From positions 50,492,001-50,556,000 of the forward strand of contig NC_057835.1 of the NCBI RefSeq assembly GCF_910594005.1: DNA of 64,000 nt, in the 5' to 3' direction. The position numbers were made by a program, and so were the translations under genes. This document shows positions 10,150 to 21,123 of this stretch, piece by piece. The notes under the pieces were generated by a model that was not told the origin of the DNA, ran no database searches, and saw only the letters and a program-made list of their open reading frames with translations. This stretch comes from Cervus elaphus (lineage: Eukaryota > Chordata > Mammalia > Artiodactyla > Cervidae). How positions within the stretch are numbered: the stretch's first letter is position 1; every line of letters begins with the position of its first letter.

Positions 10150-11158
10150 CAAATGGCAATACCAAACCACCTGACCTGCCTCATGAGAAACCTGTATGCA
10201 AGTCAAGAAGCAACAGTCAGAACCGGACGTGGAACAACGGACTGGTTCCAAATTGGGAAGGGAGTACTTCAAGGCTGTATGTTGTCACCCTGCTTATTTA
10301 ACTTATATGCAGAGACATCATGCAAAATGACGGACTGGATGGAGTACCAGCTGGAATCAAGATTATAGGGAGAAATATCAATAACCTCAGATATGCAGAT
10401 GATACCACCTTATGGCAGAAATTGAAGAGGAACTAAAGAGCCTCTTGATGAAAGTGAAAGAGGAGAGTGAAAAGCCTGGCTTGAAATTCAACATTCAAAA
10501 AATGAAGCTCATGATATCTGGTCCCATCACTTCATGGCAAATAGATGGGGAAACAATGGAAACAGTGAGAAACTTTATTTTCTCGGGCTCCAAAATCATG
10601 CAGATGGTGACTGCAGCCAAGAAATTAAAAGATGCTTGCTCCTTGGAAGAAAAGCTATGATGTACCTAGACAGCATATTAAAAAGCAGAGATGTTACTTT
10701 GCCGACAAAGGTCCATCTAGTCAAAGCTGTGGTTTTTCCAGTAGTCCTGTATGGTTGTGAGAGTTGTACCATAAAGAAGGCTGAGCACTGAAGAACTGAT
10801 GCTTTTGAACTGTGGTGCTGGAGAAGACTCTTGAGAGTCCCTTGGACTGCAAGGAGATCAAACCAGTCAATCCTAAAGGAATCAATCCTGAATATTCATT
10901 GGAAGGACTAATGCTGAGGCTGAAGCTCCAACACTTTGGCCACCTGATGCCAAGAGCTGACTCATTGTGAAAGCCCCTGAGGCTGGGAAGGATTGAGGGC
11001 AAGAGGAGAAGTGGGTCACAAAGGGTGAGATGGTTAGTGTCACTGAACAATGGGTATGAGTTTGAGCAAACCCCTGGAGACAGTGAAGGACAGGGGAGCC
11101 TGGCATACTGCCCTTCATGGGGTCACAAAGAGTCAGACATGACAGAGCGACTGAACAA
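10150..11158 (+). mobile_element. BovB (RTE) LINE, 5'-truncated
   Basis: A kilobase of BovB runs from the reverse-transcriptase domain to the 3' end, closing with 'cagagcgactgaacaacc'. BovB is an RTE-clade LINE known for horizontal transfer between squamates and ruminants, and its 3' end was recruited by Bov-tA/BOV-A2. Divergence along the whole length and broken frames show it is inactive. No target-site duplication was found. Confidence 0.95.
10153..10791 (+). pseudogene. decayed BovB reverse-transcriptase ORF
   Basis: The remnant encodes the middle and C-terminal part of an RTE reverse transcriptase. The fingers/palm block QGCMLSPCLFNLYAE is read in the first frame (about 10270-10314). 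The catalytic YADD, at 10392-10403, is read in a second frame. The MKVKEESEKPGLKFNIQK block (about 10450-10503) is in a third. Later sequence (LLLGRKAMMYLDSILKSRD...) returns to the first. Single-base losses near 10312, 10407 and 10599 and an in-frame stop at 10789-10791 account for this. No protein can be made. Confidence 0.85.
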
Positions 11159-12074
11159 CCACAACAACGTCTACAGGGGAAGTTTTTGGCCATTGAAGAT
11201 AACCTATCAATAACCTATCTTCCACTTTGCTAGGGATTTCCACATTCAGAAACCAACACAACATTGCAAAGCAATTTACATCCACTTGTACACCTGTACT
11301 GTCAATGTATACTTTATTTCTTGCTATCTTGCTGAAAATGGGTATTGTCTTTAAAACTGCTATTAATCCAAATAGCTTGCTGTTTTATTTTACATTTTTT
11401 TTATTAATAGCATGATTGAGCATAATATGTTTAATGTCCATTGTTTTTTCTTTTCTGTGAATTCAGTATTCTTTGCCTTTCCCCCTCCCAGTTAGGTTGA
11501 CTGGTTTGTTTTTCTGTTTCTTCCATTATTTTGTTGCTTCATAGTTTTAATTGGTGGATGATTGCTATACAATATTTTGTTGGTTTCTGAAATTAGAAAT
11601 GACTAGAAAATGATGATATCTAATAGAGAAATTCTTCTCACATTCCTTCAAAGTAATCTAATTTCTTCTTGGTCCTTTGGACAAATCTGTTTAGTTGGGT
11701 GAAAACTTCAGTTTACTTTTTTCAGTTGGCTTGATCTCTGTGTTCAGTGTTGACTGTTTCTCTGTAGTAATGTGTGCTTATTTGGACTTCACTTCTTTTT
11801 TGCAAAAATGTGAGGTAGATTTAAAAAACAAAAAAAAAGGCTATAATGTCATAGAATGTGTGTGTATGCTTGAAGGTTAAAAACAGGAGAAAAGTATGCC
11901 AACTATAAAAGTCATAAAATTACTGGAGTAACCATAAACCCTTATTCAAAGCTTTCCAGTGAGGCTAAAGAAGGAATGTGTGATAAATATTTGACTCCTT
12001 TGTTAGAAGAAAACACACAAATTTCTGGTGGAAAAAATGTATTCTAATACCAAACCCTGTCAGAAATTCCTTAT
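11159..12074. other. no gene or repeat recognised
   Basis: This is AT-rich sequence between the BovB and an L1. I see short T-runs and no frame longer than about 62 codons. Confidence 0.45.
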
Positions 12075-12250
12075 TTAATTTTATGTAAAAAATTCCATTG
12101 GAGTATAGTTGATTTACATTGTTGTACTGGTTTTTGCTGTATAGAAAAGTGAATCAGTTATACATGTGCATATATCCACTCTTTTTTAAATTCTTTTTCC
12201 ATAAGGGTCATTACAGAGTATTGAGTAGAGTTCCCTACTCAATTGAGGGA

Positions 12251-12328
12251 GTATTGAGTGCTATATAGTATTGAGTATAGTATTGAGTGCTATATAGTAT
12301 TGAGTATAGTATTGAGTGCTATATAGTA
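12251..12328. repeat. 29-bp tandem repeat inside L1 3'UTR
   Basis: A 29-bp unit starting gtattgagtgctatatagta occurs at 12251-12279 and 12280-12308, followed by a partial third copy at 12309-12328. The repeat lies at the L1 position normally reading 'gagttccctgtgctatacagtagg'. It arose by local slippage or unequal exchange after the L1 insertion. Confidence 0.9.
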
Positions 12329-12501
12329 GGTCCTTATTAGTTATCTATTTAGCATATAGAAGTGTGTATATGTCAATCCCCATCTTCCAGTTTACTCCTG
12401 CTCGCCCCTCTTTCCCCACTATTAACCATAAATTTGTTTTCTACATCTGTGACTTTAGTTCTACTTTGTAAATAAGCTCATTTGTACCATTTCTTCTTTT
12501 T

Positions 12502-12741
12502 TTAGATTTCACATTTAAGCAATGTCATATGATATTTGTCTTTCTCTGTCTGACTTACTTCACTCTGTATGACACTCCCTAGGTCTATCCATGTTGCGGC
12601 AAATGAAATTATTTCATTCTTTTTTATGGCTGAGTAATACTTCATTATATATATGTACCACCTCTTCACTTTTTCCTCTGTTGGTGGAGGTTTAGGTTGT
12701 TCCCATGTCCTGGCTGTTGTAAATAGTGCTGCAGTGAACAT
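12502..12741 (-). pseudogene. L1 ORF2 C-terminal remnant
   Basis: Reading the minus strand, 79 codons encode the extreme C-terminus of the L1 ORF2 protein, with recognisable ARTWEQPKPPPTEE, YYSAIKKNE and SEVSQTEKDKYHM blocks and a natural-looking end. ORF2p supplies endonuclease and reverse transcriptase for target-primed reverse transcription. This piece contains neither catalytic domain, only the region after the cysteine-rich domain. Confidence 0.8.
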
Positions 12742-13263
12742 TGGGGTGCATGTTTCTTCTCAGATTATAGTTGTCTCCAGATAGATACCCAGCAGTGGGA
12801 TTGCAGGGTCATATTAGCTCTATTTTTAGTTTTTTAAGGAACCTCCATACTGTTCTCTACAGTGGTTGTATCAATTTACATTTGCACCAACAGTGTAGAA
12901 AGTTTCCCTTTTCTCCACACCTCTCCAGCATTTATTGCTTATAGTTTTTTTCTTTTTTTTTGATGGTGGCCAGTCTGACTGGTGTGAGTGAAACCTTGTT
13001 GAATTGTTTTGGTTTGCATTGTCAGAAAGTCTTACTTGCAGCATTTATTTCATAGGGAATATAGAAAAAAAAGAAAAATTAGTTAATAAGTCCAGAATTT
13101 CATTTCTTATGGTGACAGTGAATACCATTATAATGTTATAAAAGTTGATAGCAAATAGCTAATATAATGTATTCTATGCTGTCCGTGGTCCAACTTGATT
13201 CAGAGATAGAAATGAGAATGTCAAAGCCCTTAGGCAGCTGCACTTTTTCTCTAACTTCATGAT

Positions 13264-13490
13264 TGGAAACCAGGGCTTTTGGGTCAAATCCACCCCACTA
13301 CCTGTTTTTGTAAGTAAAGTTCTATGGGAACACAGCCACACACCTTTGTCTGCACATTGTCTATGCCATGGCTGCTTTCGTGCCGCCAAGGGCAGGTTTG
13401 TGTACTTACGATAAGGGCTGCGTGGCCCTCCAAGCGGAAAGGATTTACTGTCTGGCCCTTTCAAGAAAAAGTTTGCTATCCCCTGCTCTA
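13264..13490. mobile_element. hAT-type (MER) nonautonomous DNA transposon
   Basis: 'cctgtttttgtaagtaaagt', 'gggaacacagccacacacct', 'catggctgctttcg' and 'gtctggccctttcaagaaaa' are blocks of a common mammalian hAT miniature element with ends like 'caggggtcggcaaac'. The right end reads 'gtttgctatcccctg'. A second copy in opposite orientation lies at 32831-33032. The exact MER name is not certain. Confidence 0.75.
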
Positions 13491-14097
13491 AATGATCATT
13501 CCTTCAATTATTAACTTTATATTCACCCTAGGAATATTCGAAAATCACCCCTTGCCTATTTTTTAGCACCTGAGATTCTAAGCCAAATATGTAATTGGGC
13601 ACGACGGTCAAGGTGAGGCACTTGGCCAAAATGATTCGTTAATGTCTGTATTCAGGAAGAGAATGTACCCTCCCTGTATATACTCATCCTACCCAGGGAT
13701 TTCATCACTCAAAGAAAAAACAGCCTAAGAGCACAAAGATAGCCTGCATTCTGAATTAGGGAGATTCTCTGTTTGTCTCGGCAGCACACTCCTTCCTTTT
13801 GCTCTGCCCGGAGGGTGGTTCAGCCTCTTACCATCCACCCACCCCCTGGTCGGCTAGCCTTGGCAGCGCTTCCTGGACTCTCAGTAAGCAGTTCATGGGA
13901 ATCTTGAGATGGCATCTTTCTCCTCATCTGGACTCCAGTCCTGGTCAACCCTGTGATTTTTGCAGCTCCTTTTCTTGGTAGACCTAGTGCTGAATTACTC
14001 TCAGCTCCCTGATGTTGTCATCTTTGTCAAAAGATTTTCTTTTTTTTTTTCTGAAGGACTGGTTAACTGAACTGTCATGACTCCAAACTGGCAATAC
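13491..14097. other. no gene or repeat recognised
   Basis: Mixed-composition sequence. A 60-codon frame at 13799-13981 resembles nothing known. Confidence 0.4.
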
Positions 14098-14345
14098 GTT
14101 CTAGTGGAAAAAAGCACAGAATTTAGAGCCAGCCGTCCTGTTTTTGAGTTCCTGACCTTGATACTTACCAGATGAATGACCTTGGGCAGGTTACTGTACC
14201 TCTGAGGCTCACTTTTCTCATCTGCAAAATGAGGATTCTAATGATGCTCCCCATACCTGTTAGGCTCATTGTGAGAAACAAATGAGATATGGAAAATAAT
14301 TCGTAAACTACAAAGTAAAACACACATGTTCGTTGTTATTACCCG
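14098..14345 (+). repeat. MIR SINE, near full length
   Basis: 'agcacagaatttagagccag', 'atgaccttgggcaggttact', 'ttttctcatctgcaaaatga' and 'cattgtgagaaacaaatgag' follow MIR from head to 3' end, including the conserved core. It is one of the better preserved MIRs here. Confidence 0.82.
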
Positions 14346-16608
14346 TTCTCAAAAGCTCCCTCCATGGTTTTTCCTAATCTCCAAAGACCTTTCATTTGTG
14401 TTTGGGAACCAGTCCACTAGTTCTCCATTGCGGCGTCCTTGCCAAAGGGCCTCGCCATTGTGTTGGCATCTTCTCTGGAAAGGAATATGCTGCTCCTCCA
14501 GGCACAGCCCGCTGCTAGAGATCACCGTTCTTGAGCCTGAGTATCTCAAAGCTGAGCTCTGTGATCTTTGATAGTTTGAGACTGGAGGTCAGGGAAAGAA
14601 TGTTCTCTTTGCCTCTCTCTCATTCTGTATTATCTGCTGGTCCCAGACTCCAAAGCAGTCCTGATGATGCTGAATCTCACTTACTGTTCAATGAACACCT
14701 CTCTTTAATTTCTTGCCCAACTTCTCTGTCTGAGCTCAAAAAGAGGACAGAGGCAAAAATGGGAATGGGGACACAAGTACCCCGTACAGACCCTGCTCAT
14801 TGTCCTCATTGTTCCCGTCTCTTTTCTTAGAACCAAAAGAAATTCCTCTCTATGTGAGTCTCTCTTTCCCCATCCCTTTATCTTGCCTCTTTTCTGTATC
14901 CTCCCACCATCTAGGAGGAAGGATTGTCATTGGATTCATCCCATTTCAGAATGAGGGTGGGGTCACCTACTAGTGGGTATAGGGTCATTCTTTATTAAAA
15001 GATATCATCATATATGGTAACCTTTAGTCCTTATTTTCCTTCCTTGTATATGTCCTCTTTAGCATATGCATTGTTTTTTGTCCGTCTCCAGTATCATGGA
15101 GCCAGCCCAAGAGTGGTCAGGTTGTAAGATTTGGATTAAGTTCAGAGGGAGGTGGAAATCCTGATTGGCTACTAGGGTGAAATGTCTACCTCAATTTAGC
15201 CTTACTAGAACTCTGCACTGGATGTTGGACTAAACTTAAAATTAGATTTTTTTTTTTTTAGAGCTTAGTTGTTCTTATTTATTGCCTTCTTCTGTGGATA
15301 TTTCCCCCGGGGCTCTCACAGAGGAGGGGTGACTCAAATGTTTTTGTACCATCAATAGTCCACCATAGTTTTATCTGTGAATTCCTAAATAAATTCCCAG
15401 AATGGTCACTGGCCCACTGTTTTCTGCAAATGGCTAGTCTCTACATCCTGGGTTAAGCTCAAGTGGGACACTGTGTTACAGACTGTAAATCTAAATTTTC
15501 TTCAATTTTGCCCTGACTGTTTTCTACAGAAAGCAAAAATAAGAATTACCAAAAAAAAAAAAAAAAAACCCAAACCCAAACCTGACCATGATATCTTTGC
15601 CAGATAAAACACAATTTGCTTTATTTTTCCCCTTTGCACCATTAAGAGATTTATTGTCTCCTATTTATTTTCAGCACTTTTCTTCATTTCTGGGAAGTCT
15701 GACCTGCCTAAATCATTATTGCATCTGAACAGATTTCCAGTAATGGAGTCTATTTGGTATTTGGATGGCCCTTTAACAACACAGAGAAGGGCAGTGTTTC
15801 TTACATGTTTCCTGAGAAACAGACATGAGTGGCCGCCCCTACCTCTGCACCTCTCACCCCTCCCCCACCCAGCGGCCTAGTGACATCTTCCAAAATAGCC
15901 CACACCTAAATTTAAAAATTCTTTGTGATTCATAGTCACATATTACGGAAAATGTGCATTCTACATCACAATGTATTTGTTTCCTTATATATGAAAACGT
16001 CTTAGTTTTTGTATTGACATTTCAGGCAGGTGTTCCTTTTGTATCCTGGCACACGTGCACTGGTTATGGCTTATTCTTAATTATCTCCAGTCTGATCCAT
16101 ATGATTTAGATGCAGAAAAACTGGATTTGAATTGAATCTGCCACTTAGGTTCCGAAACATGGACACATGCTTATTCTCTTAGAGCAGTAGATCCTCATCT
16201 ATATAATGGGCTGTTGATTAAATCTGCAATTGGGGGGGTATATTTTTGGTGAAGAATTTTTCAATGTTGAGAGGGAAGGACTGAATAGAACCAATGTGGA
16301 AGTCTGAATCCTAAACTATTTTGAAGATGATTAAGTGCAGACTTTTTCATGAAATTTAACTGCTCTCATTTTGCAATAGTTCCACTCTATCATATTAGTT
16401 CCTTGGGGATGTTTATAGAGTTTTTCCTCATAGGAGTGCCAATGTTAGAAACAATAATTCTCATAGGAAACTTTTGAGACAGCTGCCAGCCCCAGGCTCC
16501 CAGACTCACCCCTGGTGAACCTAACCTCAACAGATACTTATCAAGGAATGTTTCTGTGTCTTTCACTTGCTGGGTACACTGCGCCATATGGAAAAATTGT
16601 CAGCTACG
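14346..16608. other. repeat-poor stretch with homopolymer runs
   Basis: About 2.2 kb contains no repeat I can name except homopolymer runs: T-run near 15247-15260 and A-run at 15551-15568 followed by (CCCAAA)-like units. A 99-codon frame starting at 14531 has no family resemblance. No exon signals stand out. Confidence 0.45.
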
Positions 16609-16948
16609 GTCCATACTCTTAAGGACTTGAAGTCTTATTAGAGGAAACTCACAAGGCAGTTATAAGAATTCAGGTTGCACTAGTGGTGAAGAACCTGCCT
16701 GCCAATGCGGGAGACGTAAAAGATGCAGGTTTGATCCCTGGGTCGGGAAGATCCCCTGGAGAAGGGCATGGCAATCCACTTCAGTGTTCTTGTGTAGAGA
16801 ATCCCATGGACAGAGGAGCCTGGTGTGCTACAGTCCATAGCGTTGCAAAGAGCTGGACGTGACTGAAGTGACTTTGCATGCATGGTCCTTAGTCTCAAGG
16901 ACTTGAAGTCTTATTAGAGGAAACGCATGAGGCAGTTATAAGAATTCA
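16609..16948. repeat. 64-bp direct repeats flanking a Bov-tA SINE
   Basis: The 52-bp core starting aaggacttgaagtcttatta occurs at 16621-16672 and 16897-16948 with only three mismatches (within the aaactcaca/aaacgcatg part). Weaker similarity extends both copies 12 bp left, to 16609 and 16885. The SINE fills the space between. Ordinary SINE target duplications are under about 20 bp, so this is exceptional. Confidence 0.93.
16673..16884 (+). mobile_element. Bov-tA SINE
   Basis: It reads from 'gttgcactagtggtgaagaa' through 'ttgatccctgggtcgggaag' to 'gactgaagtgactttgcatg'. It has a short insertion near 16717-16725 (cgtaaaaga) and lacks the usual 'gcttccctgg' start, so the head may be slightly trimmed. 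Confidence 0.92.
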
Positions 16949-17347
16949 TCAGTAATAACATAAGAATGTGTAAGAATATAATACATAAGAATAATACACA
17001 CTTATCAAGGGCCTACTGAGTAATATACTTAGCATGGCTCCTCTAATTCTCAAAATAACACTGAAGGATAAAAACTATTATTTTTGTTTTACTGATAATG
17101 GAAATCAAGGCTGTAGCTCAAGACTGTGTAATCAAATGCCAAAAAGGAAAAGTAGATTTAATAGCAGCATGTATCACCTGCCACATCCTACTGCCTTGAG
17201 TTCCTCTCTGTAAATGGATTTGTCCCAGGCTGATTCTTTTTAGGTTAAGTGGAGGGAAAAGTGATAGCCTCTGTGTTTCCAGAAGCAAAGCTTATATGAG
17301 GTTTATTCAGTCCTTGCTGCACTGGTCAGAGAGGCTCTCTATTGTAA

Positions 17348-17470
17348 CGCTCGGTCACTCAGTCGTGTCTGACTCTTTGCGACCCCAGGGACTGTAGCCC
17401 GCCAGCCTCTCCTGTCTGTGGAATTTCCCAGGCAAGAAGACTGGAGTGGGTTAACATTTCCTTCTCCACA
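17348..17470 (-). mobile_element. Bov-tA SINE, 5'-truncated
   Basis: Only the 3' two-thirds (reverse complement) is present; the tRNA-like head is missing. The repeat ctattgtaa occurs at 17339-17347 and 17471-17479, so truncation happened during insertion, not by later deletion. Confidence 0.88.
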
Positions 17471-17577
17471 CTATTGTAATAAATAACCCCAAAATTCAGC
17501 ACCATGGCTTGTATTCTCTGTATAAAAATGTATTTTAAAATTAAAAATAAATTTAAATAAAAAGAATGTATTATGTT

Positions 17578-17843
17578 ATTTTTGGCTGTAATGGGTCTTC
17601 CTTGCTGCCCATGGAATTTCTCTAGTCGTAGTGAGTGAGCACTGCTCTGCAGTTGTGCACGGGCTTCTCACTGCGCTGGCTTCTCTTGTTGCAGAGCACA
17701 GGCTCTAGACCGCAAAGGCTTCAGTAGTTGTGGTGCTCAGGCTTCGTTGCCTTGTGGCATGTGGCCTCTTCCCCGACAAGGGATCAAACCAGTGTCCTCT
17801 GCATTGCAATATAGAGTCTTAAGGACTAGGCCCAGGGAAGCCC
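17578..17843 (-). mobile_element. CHR-2-type SINE, antisense
   Basis: 'tttttggctgtaatgggtct', 'gggcttctcactgcgctggc', 'agaccgcaaaggcttcagta' and 'ccccgacaagggatcaaacc' follow the reverse complement of the long CHR SINE. The head end is degraded ('ctaggcccagggaagcccc'). Confidence 0.87.
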
Positions 17844-18239
17844 CCCTCCCCACTTGTATCATTGTGCCTCATACACAACCAGGCAGCCAGAAATTTGGTG
17901 CTCACTAATGCTCACATGCTGTTTCACCTCCCCCAGTCGGTGGAATAACTGAGGCAGTTAAGAATCTGAGATTCCTGCCCCATTGCCTCTTCCTCCTGTG
18001 TGTCAGCATGATGATTCCAGAATGACCCTGGAAGCACCAGAGGGCAGAGTCACAATATGGAAGACACCTGGGTCTCCGAGTCACCGTTTGGGGCAGAGCT
18101 TCCTGGAGAGCATCCCCAACAGGGACATCCCCATGGGACCTTGTATGACAAAAGATACATTTTTATTGTATCTTGAGATTTTGGATCATTTGTTACAGCA
18201 GATACTCTGACCAATCAGCAGGTGCTGAATAATACTTGC

Positions 18240-18427
18240 TAAGTGAAAGACATTCATGTGCTTCATATTAAAGTCACTTGGGAAATTTTTAAAAATCCTT
18301 ATGCCCAGGCTACAGACCAGTTTAATCAGACTCTTTGGGGTGGTAACCAGGCATCAATCTTTTCTTTTTTTTTTTTTTACTTTCTCGGTGACTCCACTGT
18401 GTAGTCAAGTCTGAGAACCATTGTGTT
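18240..18427. mobile_element. MER5-like hAT miniature element (1 of 3)
   Basis: 'ttaaagtcacttgggaaatt', 'tatgcccaggctacagacca' and 'tttggggtggtaaccaggca' ending 'tctgagaaccattg' match a MER5-type Charlie nonautonomous element. A T-run at 18362-18378 interrupts it. Confidence 0.6.
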
Positions 18428-18444
18428 GTATCAGTGCTATTCTA

Positions 18445-18592
18445 AACACTGGGGTCTGTGGATTTTACTAGAAATGCAAGTTCTGACATCTGCCAATCTA
18501 TGAAACTGCATCCTCTTGGAATTTGTGTTTTTAGTAAGCTCTCTGGAGAAATTCTTTGGAATAATAAAGTTGAGAAGCACTGTTCTAAACCA
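18445..18592. mobile_element. MER5-like hAT miniature element (2 of 3)
   Basis: 'ctggggtctgtggattttac', 'actagaaatgcaagttctga', 'gtgtttttagtaagctctct' and 'gttgagaagcactg' follow MER5A blocks. It abuts the copies on both sides. Confidence 0.55.
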
Positions 18593-18780
18593 TTCTGCTC
18601 TAGTGATTCTCAAAGTATGGTCCTCTGGCTCTCTTGCAATACTTCCTATAGACAGACTTCTGGGCTCAGCCCCAGGCCTCCTAAATCAGAATCTCATGAT
18701 GGAAGTGCCTGAATGGCTACATCCATCAAGACTTTTCTGGATAATTCTTGGCTCACCAGATTCACAGTCACCAGCATCTT
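18593..18780. mobile_element. MER5-like hAT miniature element (3 of 3)
   Basis: 'tagtgattctcaaagtatgg', 'gggctcagccccaggcctcc' and 'taaatcagaatctcatgatg' resemble the MER5A end and centre. The right boundary is vague. Confidence 0.5.
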
Positions 18781-18941
18781 TTCCAGCACACCACCAGTTA
18801 CCAGTCTTTTCCCTGGAATCAAAGACTTTCCCACAACTCCTCCTTCTCACCAACCACCAAGTCCCTCTGAGTTCTGTCCATAGGATCTGGGGATGGGAAG
18901 GTCGGTTCTTGAACCTTACATATCATTTCCTCCTGTAGCTG

Positions 18942-19070
18942 CTTGCATGTTCAGTCGTCTGTGATTCTTTATGACCCTATGGACTGTAACCCTCGGGGCT
19001 CCTCTGTCCATGGGATTCTCCAGGCAAGAATACTGGGTGGGTTGCCGTGCCCTCCTCCAGGGGATTTTTC
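18942..19070 (-). mobile_element. Bov-tA SINE, 5'-truncated
   Basis: 'catgttcagtcgtctgtgat' through 'ccctcctccaggggattttt' is the reverse complement of the SINE body. The tRNA-like head is absent. Confidence 0.87.
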
Positions 19071-20344
19071 AGTTACTTTAAACAGAGAACTCTAATGCTT
19101 TCAAATGTTTGTTTACGGACCATTAATTATTAAATACAGACATTCTGGAGCAGAGAACTTTTAACTTAAATGATGAGAAATGATGCAGGTTGAAGAAGGA
19201 CAGAGTTGAACATGGGGACTCCCTAAAATATGATTCAACTGATAGAGCTCTGACATCTATTCATCTTTTCAAGGATCCATACCTACTGTGTAAAGAAAGC
19301 TGCCTGTGAGACTAATTTAGATGATAAATGGAAAGAGCTTAAATGAGAAGTGGAAAGGGACTATGCAGAAGCAAGAAGATGATGGAAAAAAACGACTGCA
19401 AGCCCTGTCAGTTCCTTGGGCAGGGTTTGGTTTGGGAGTGTATTTTAGTCATGGCGAAAGACCTTGTGAGTTTATAAAGACAGATTCTATGAAAGGCCTT
19501 TTTGATCAGAGAAATCAAAGTCTCATTCTTCCTCCATTTCTTTTCTCTCTCTCTTGCTTTCTGATTATTTGAAGTTAAGTTTATGATGGGTTTTGGGAGG
19601 ACATGTTGGTAATTTATGTGGCTGACAGAAGATGTGGGTTCTACAAGTGGAAGACACGCCAGCATTTGTGCCTGCCGTTTGGCTCCTGTTTTGTGCTCTT
19701 ATTCCTTACTTTGTGTTGCTATCACAGGAGCTTGTTGAGCAAGTCTGAGCTGGAGAGCTAGAGGTGTGGGATGTCAGCGGGGAGCTCTCTGGTCTGGCCC
19801 AAAGGAAACTTGCTGTTGAGAGAAATACGCACACAGGAGGGAGGGTTCTGTGCGGTGTATTGAGCAGGAGGGGTGCCTGGACTGAGCAGGGAGATGAGCA
19901 GATTGTCTGAACCGTGGGGAAAGCCGCATCAGCTCCCTGTTCCCCTTAGAACTCTTCTGCTCCATCCCTTTGCAAAAGGGAATGGCGGAGTGAGGACGCA
20001 GGGGTCCTCTCTGTAGTAGGAATGGTCTGGGTATGAATACACGTAGACAAAACTGGCTGGAGTAGAAGAGAGCATGTTTCCTGTTTGGTGAGACTGATCC
20101 CCAGGGCTCAGCCTCACCGCAGGTATTGAAGGGAGCTTTCATCTGCCACATAGCTCACAGCACCACAAGTCGGAGGACGTCAGTGGGTTAAAATCCTGCA
20201 GGCACTTGTCCACAGAGCTCAAGTCCTAGGAGGTGACCCCAAATCTCGAAAGTGACTGAACTATGACAGTTTGCAACCCTCAGGTGGTTAGGCAGAGGGG
20301 GCCCTAGTCACTCTGTTAGAATTTAGAATTTCCTCGGAGGAGGC
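19071..20344. other. repeat-poor stretch, no gene recognised
   Basis: About 1.3 kb of ordinary composition. A 125-codon minus-strand frame at 19774-20151 has no recognisable domain and no supporting splice or polyadenylation signals. Confidence 0.45.
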
Positions 20345-20610
20345 GTCAGAGAAAGGCAGTGCAGCTTCGTAGCTGGAAACTTGGAACTGGAGTCAAGAGC
20401 TTAAGTTTATACCCTCACTCTATCACTTTATCAACTGTGTGGCCTTGAGCAAATTACTGGACCTGTTGGAACCTCTGTTTTCTGCTTCCTGAAATGGTTA
20501 TAAAACACACATGTATATATACCTTATAAGGTGGTTGTGAAAAGTAAACAAGACAATGTCTCTAAAAGACTTGGCAGAGTCCCTGGTGCAGAATGAATAA
20601 ACTATAATCA
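20345..20610 (+). repeat. MIR SINE
   Basis: 'ggaactggagtcaagagctt', 'tgtgtggccttgagcaaatt', 'cctctgttttctgcttcctg' and 'aaggtggttgtgaaaagtaa' then 'ttggcagagtccctggtgca' follow MIR order almost end to end. Confidence 0.75.
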
Positions 20611-20929
20611 CTGTTCTCCTTCATGATAGTTGTAAGTCTGGAAGGGGTAAAAATGGAAGGCAGCAGTACAGAGCAGGCATGTCTGAAATACTCTATGTTA
20701 TAAAAGCAATGACCAGGCAATGACCAAGGCAGAAACCCAAGTTTTCCGTAATGAGTGGAACTACTACATGCCAAAGAGGTGGAAATCCATTCGCCCTAAA
20801 CTGACAGCCAGCCAGGGGCAGGGCGGCGGCTAGTGTAACATATTGCTAGCCCGCAGCCACATGGTTGGGGCCACCAGTACATCCTTCTTCAGGGAAGTTC
20901 TGAGTTTTAGTGAGCCATCATGAAAAATT

Positions 20930-21115
20930 CATAGAGTCTGGACCTAGACTTAAACCCAGCGTCTCTATACTATACTAGCTATGTGACAGATTCAAGTCAC
21001 TTATATTACATTTGTGAAGATAGGGGTGAAGGGAAATGAAAATACTTGCCTTTCAGATTTGGATCAAAGAGTGGAGACAGGGACTAAATGCCGGACACAT
21101 GGTTGAAACTCACTC
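20930..21115 (+). repeat. MIR SINE
   Basis: 'gtctggacctagacttaaac', 'gctatgtgacagattcaagt' and a degraded 3' half are MIR-like. A CHR SINE follows immediately and probably landed in its 3' end. Confidence 0.6.
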
Positions 21116-21123
21116 AGTGACAG

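Larger units (their letters stand above)
12075..13020 (-). mobile_element. L1 3' end, antisense, about 0.95 kb
   Basis: It begins at 'ccattggagtatagttgatt' (reverse complement of the L1 3' terminus), passes 'tgtctgacttacttcactct', 'tggctgagtaatacttcatt' and 'cagcagtgggattgcaggg', and ends near 'gactggtgtgagtg', a known position inside ORF2. It is the longest antisense L1 piece in the window. Confidence 0.9.

Noticed and set aside
12251..12328. Short spaced repeats that might suggest a CRISPR array
   Set aside because: The units are directly adjacent without spacers, sit within an L1 and the genome is mammalian.
13174..13464. 96-codon minus-strand frame
   Set aside because: It lies within the hAT miniature element and owes its openness to the repeat.
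15551..15590. A-run followed by cccaaacccaaacc, resembling a telomeric-type repeat
   Set aside because: Only about three units and not the vertebrate TTAGGG repeat; simple A/C-rich sequence.
19774..20151. 125-codon minus-strand frame
   Set aside because: No recognisable motif; a second overlapping frame in another phase is equally open, as expected by chance in GC-richer sequence.
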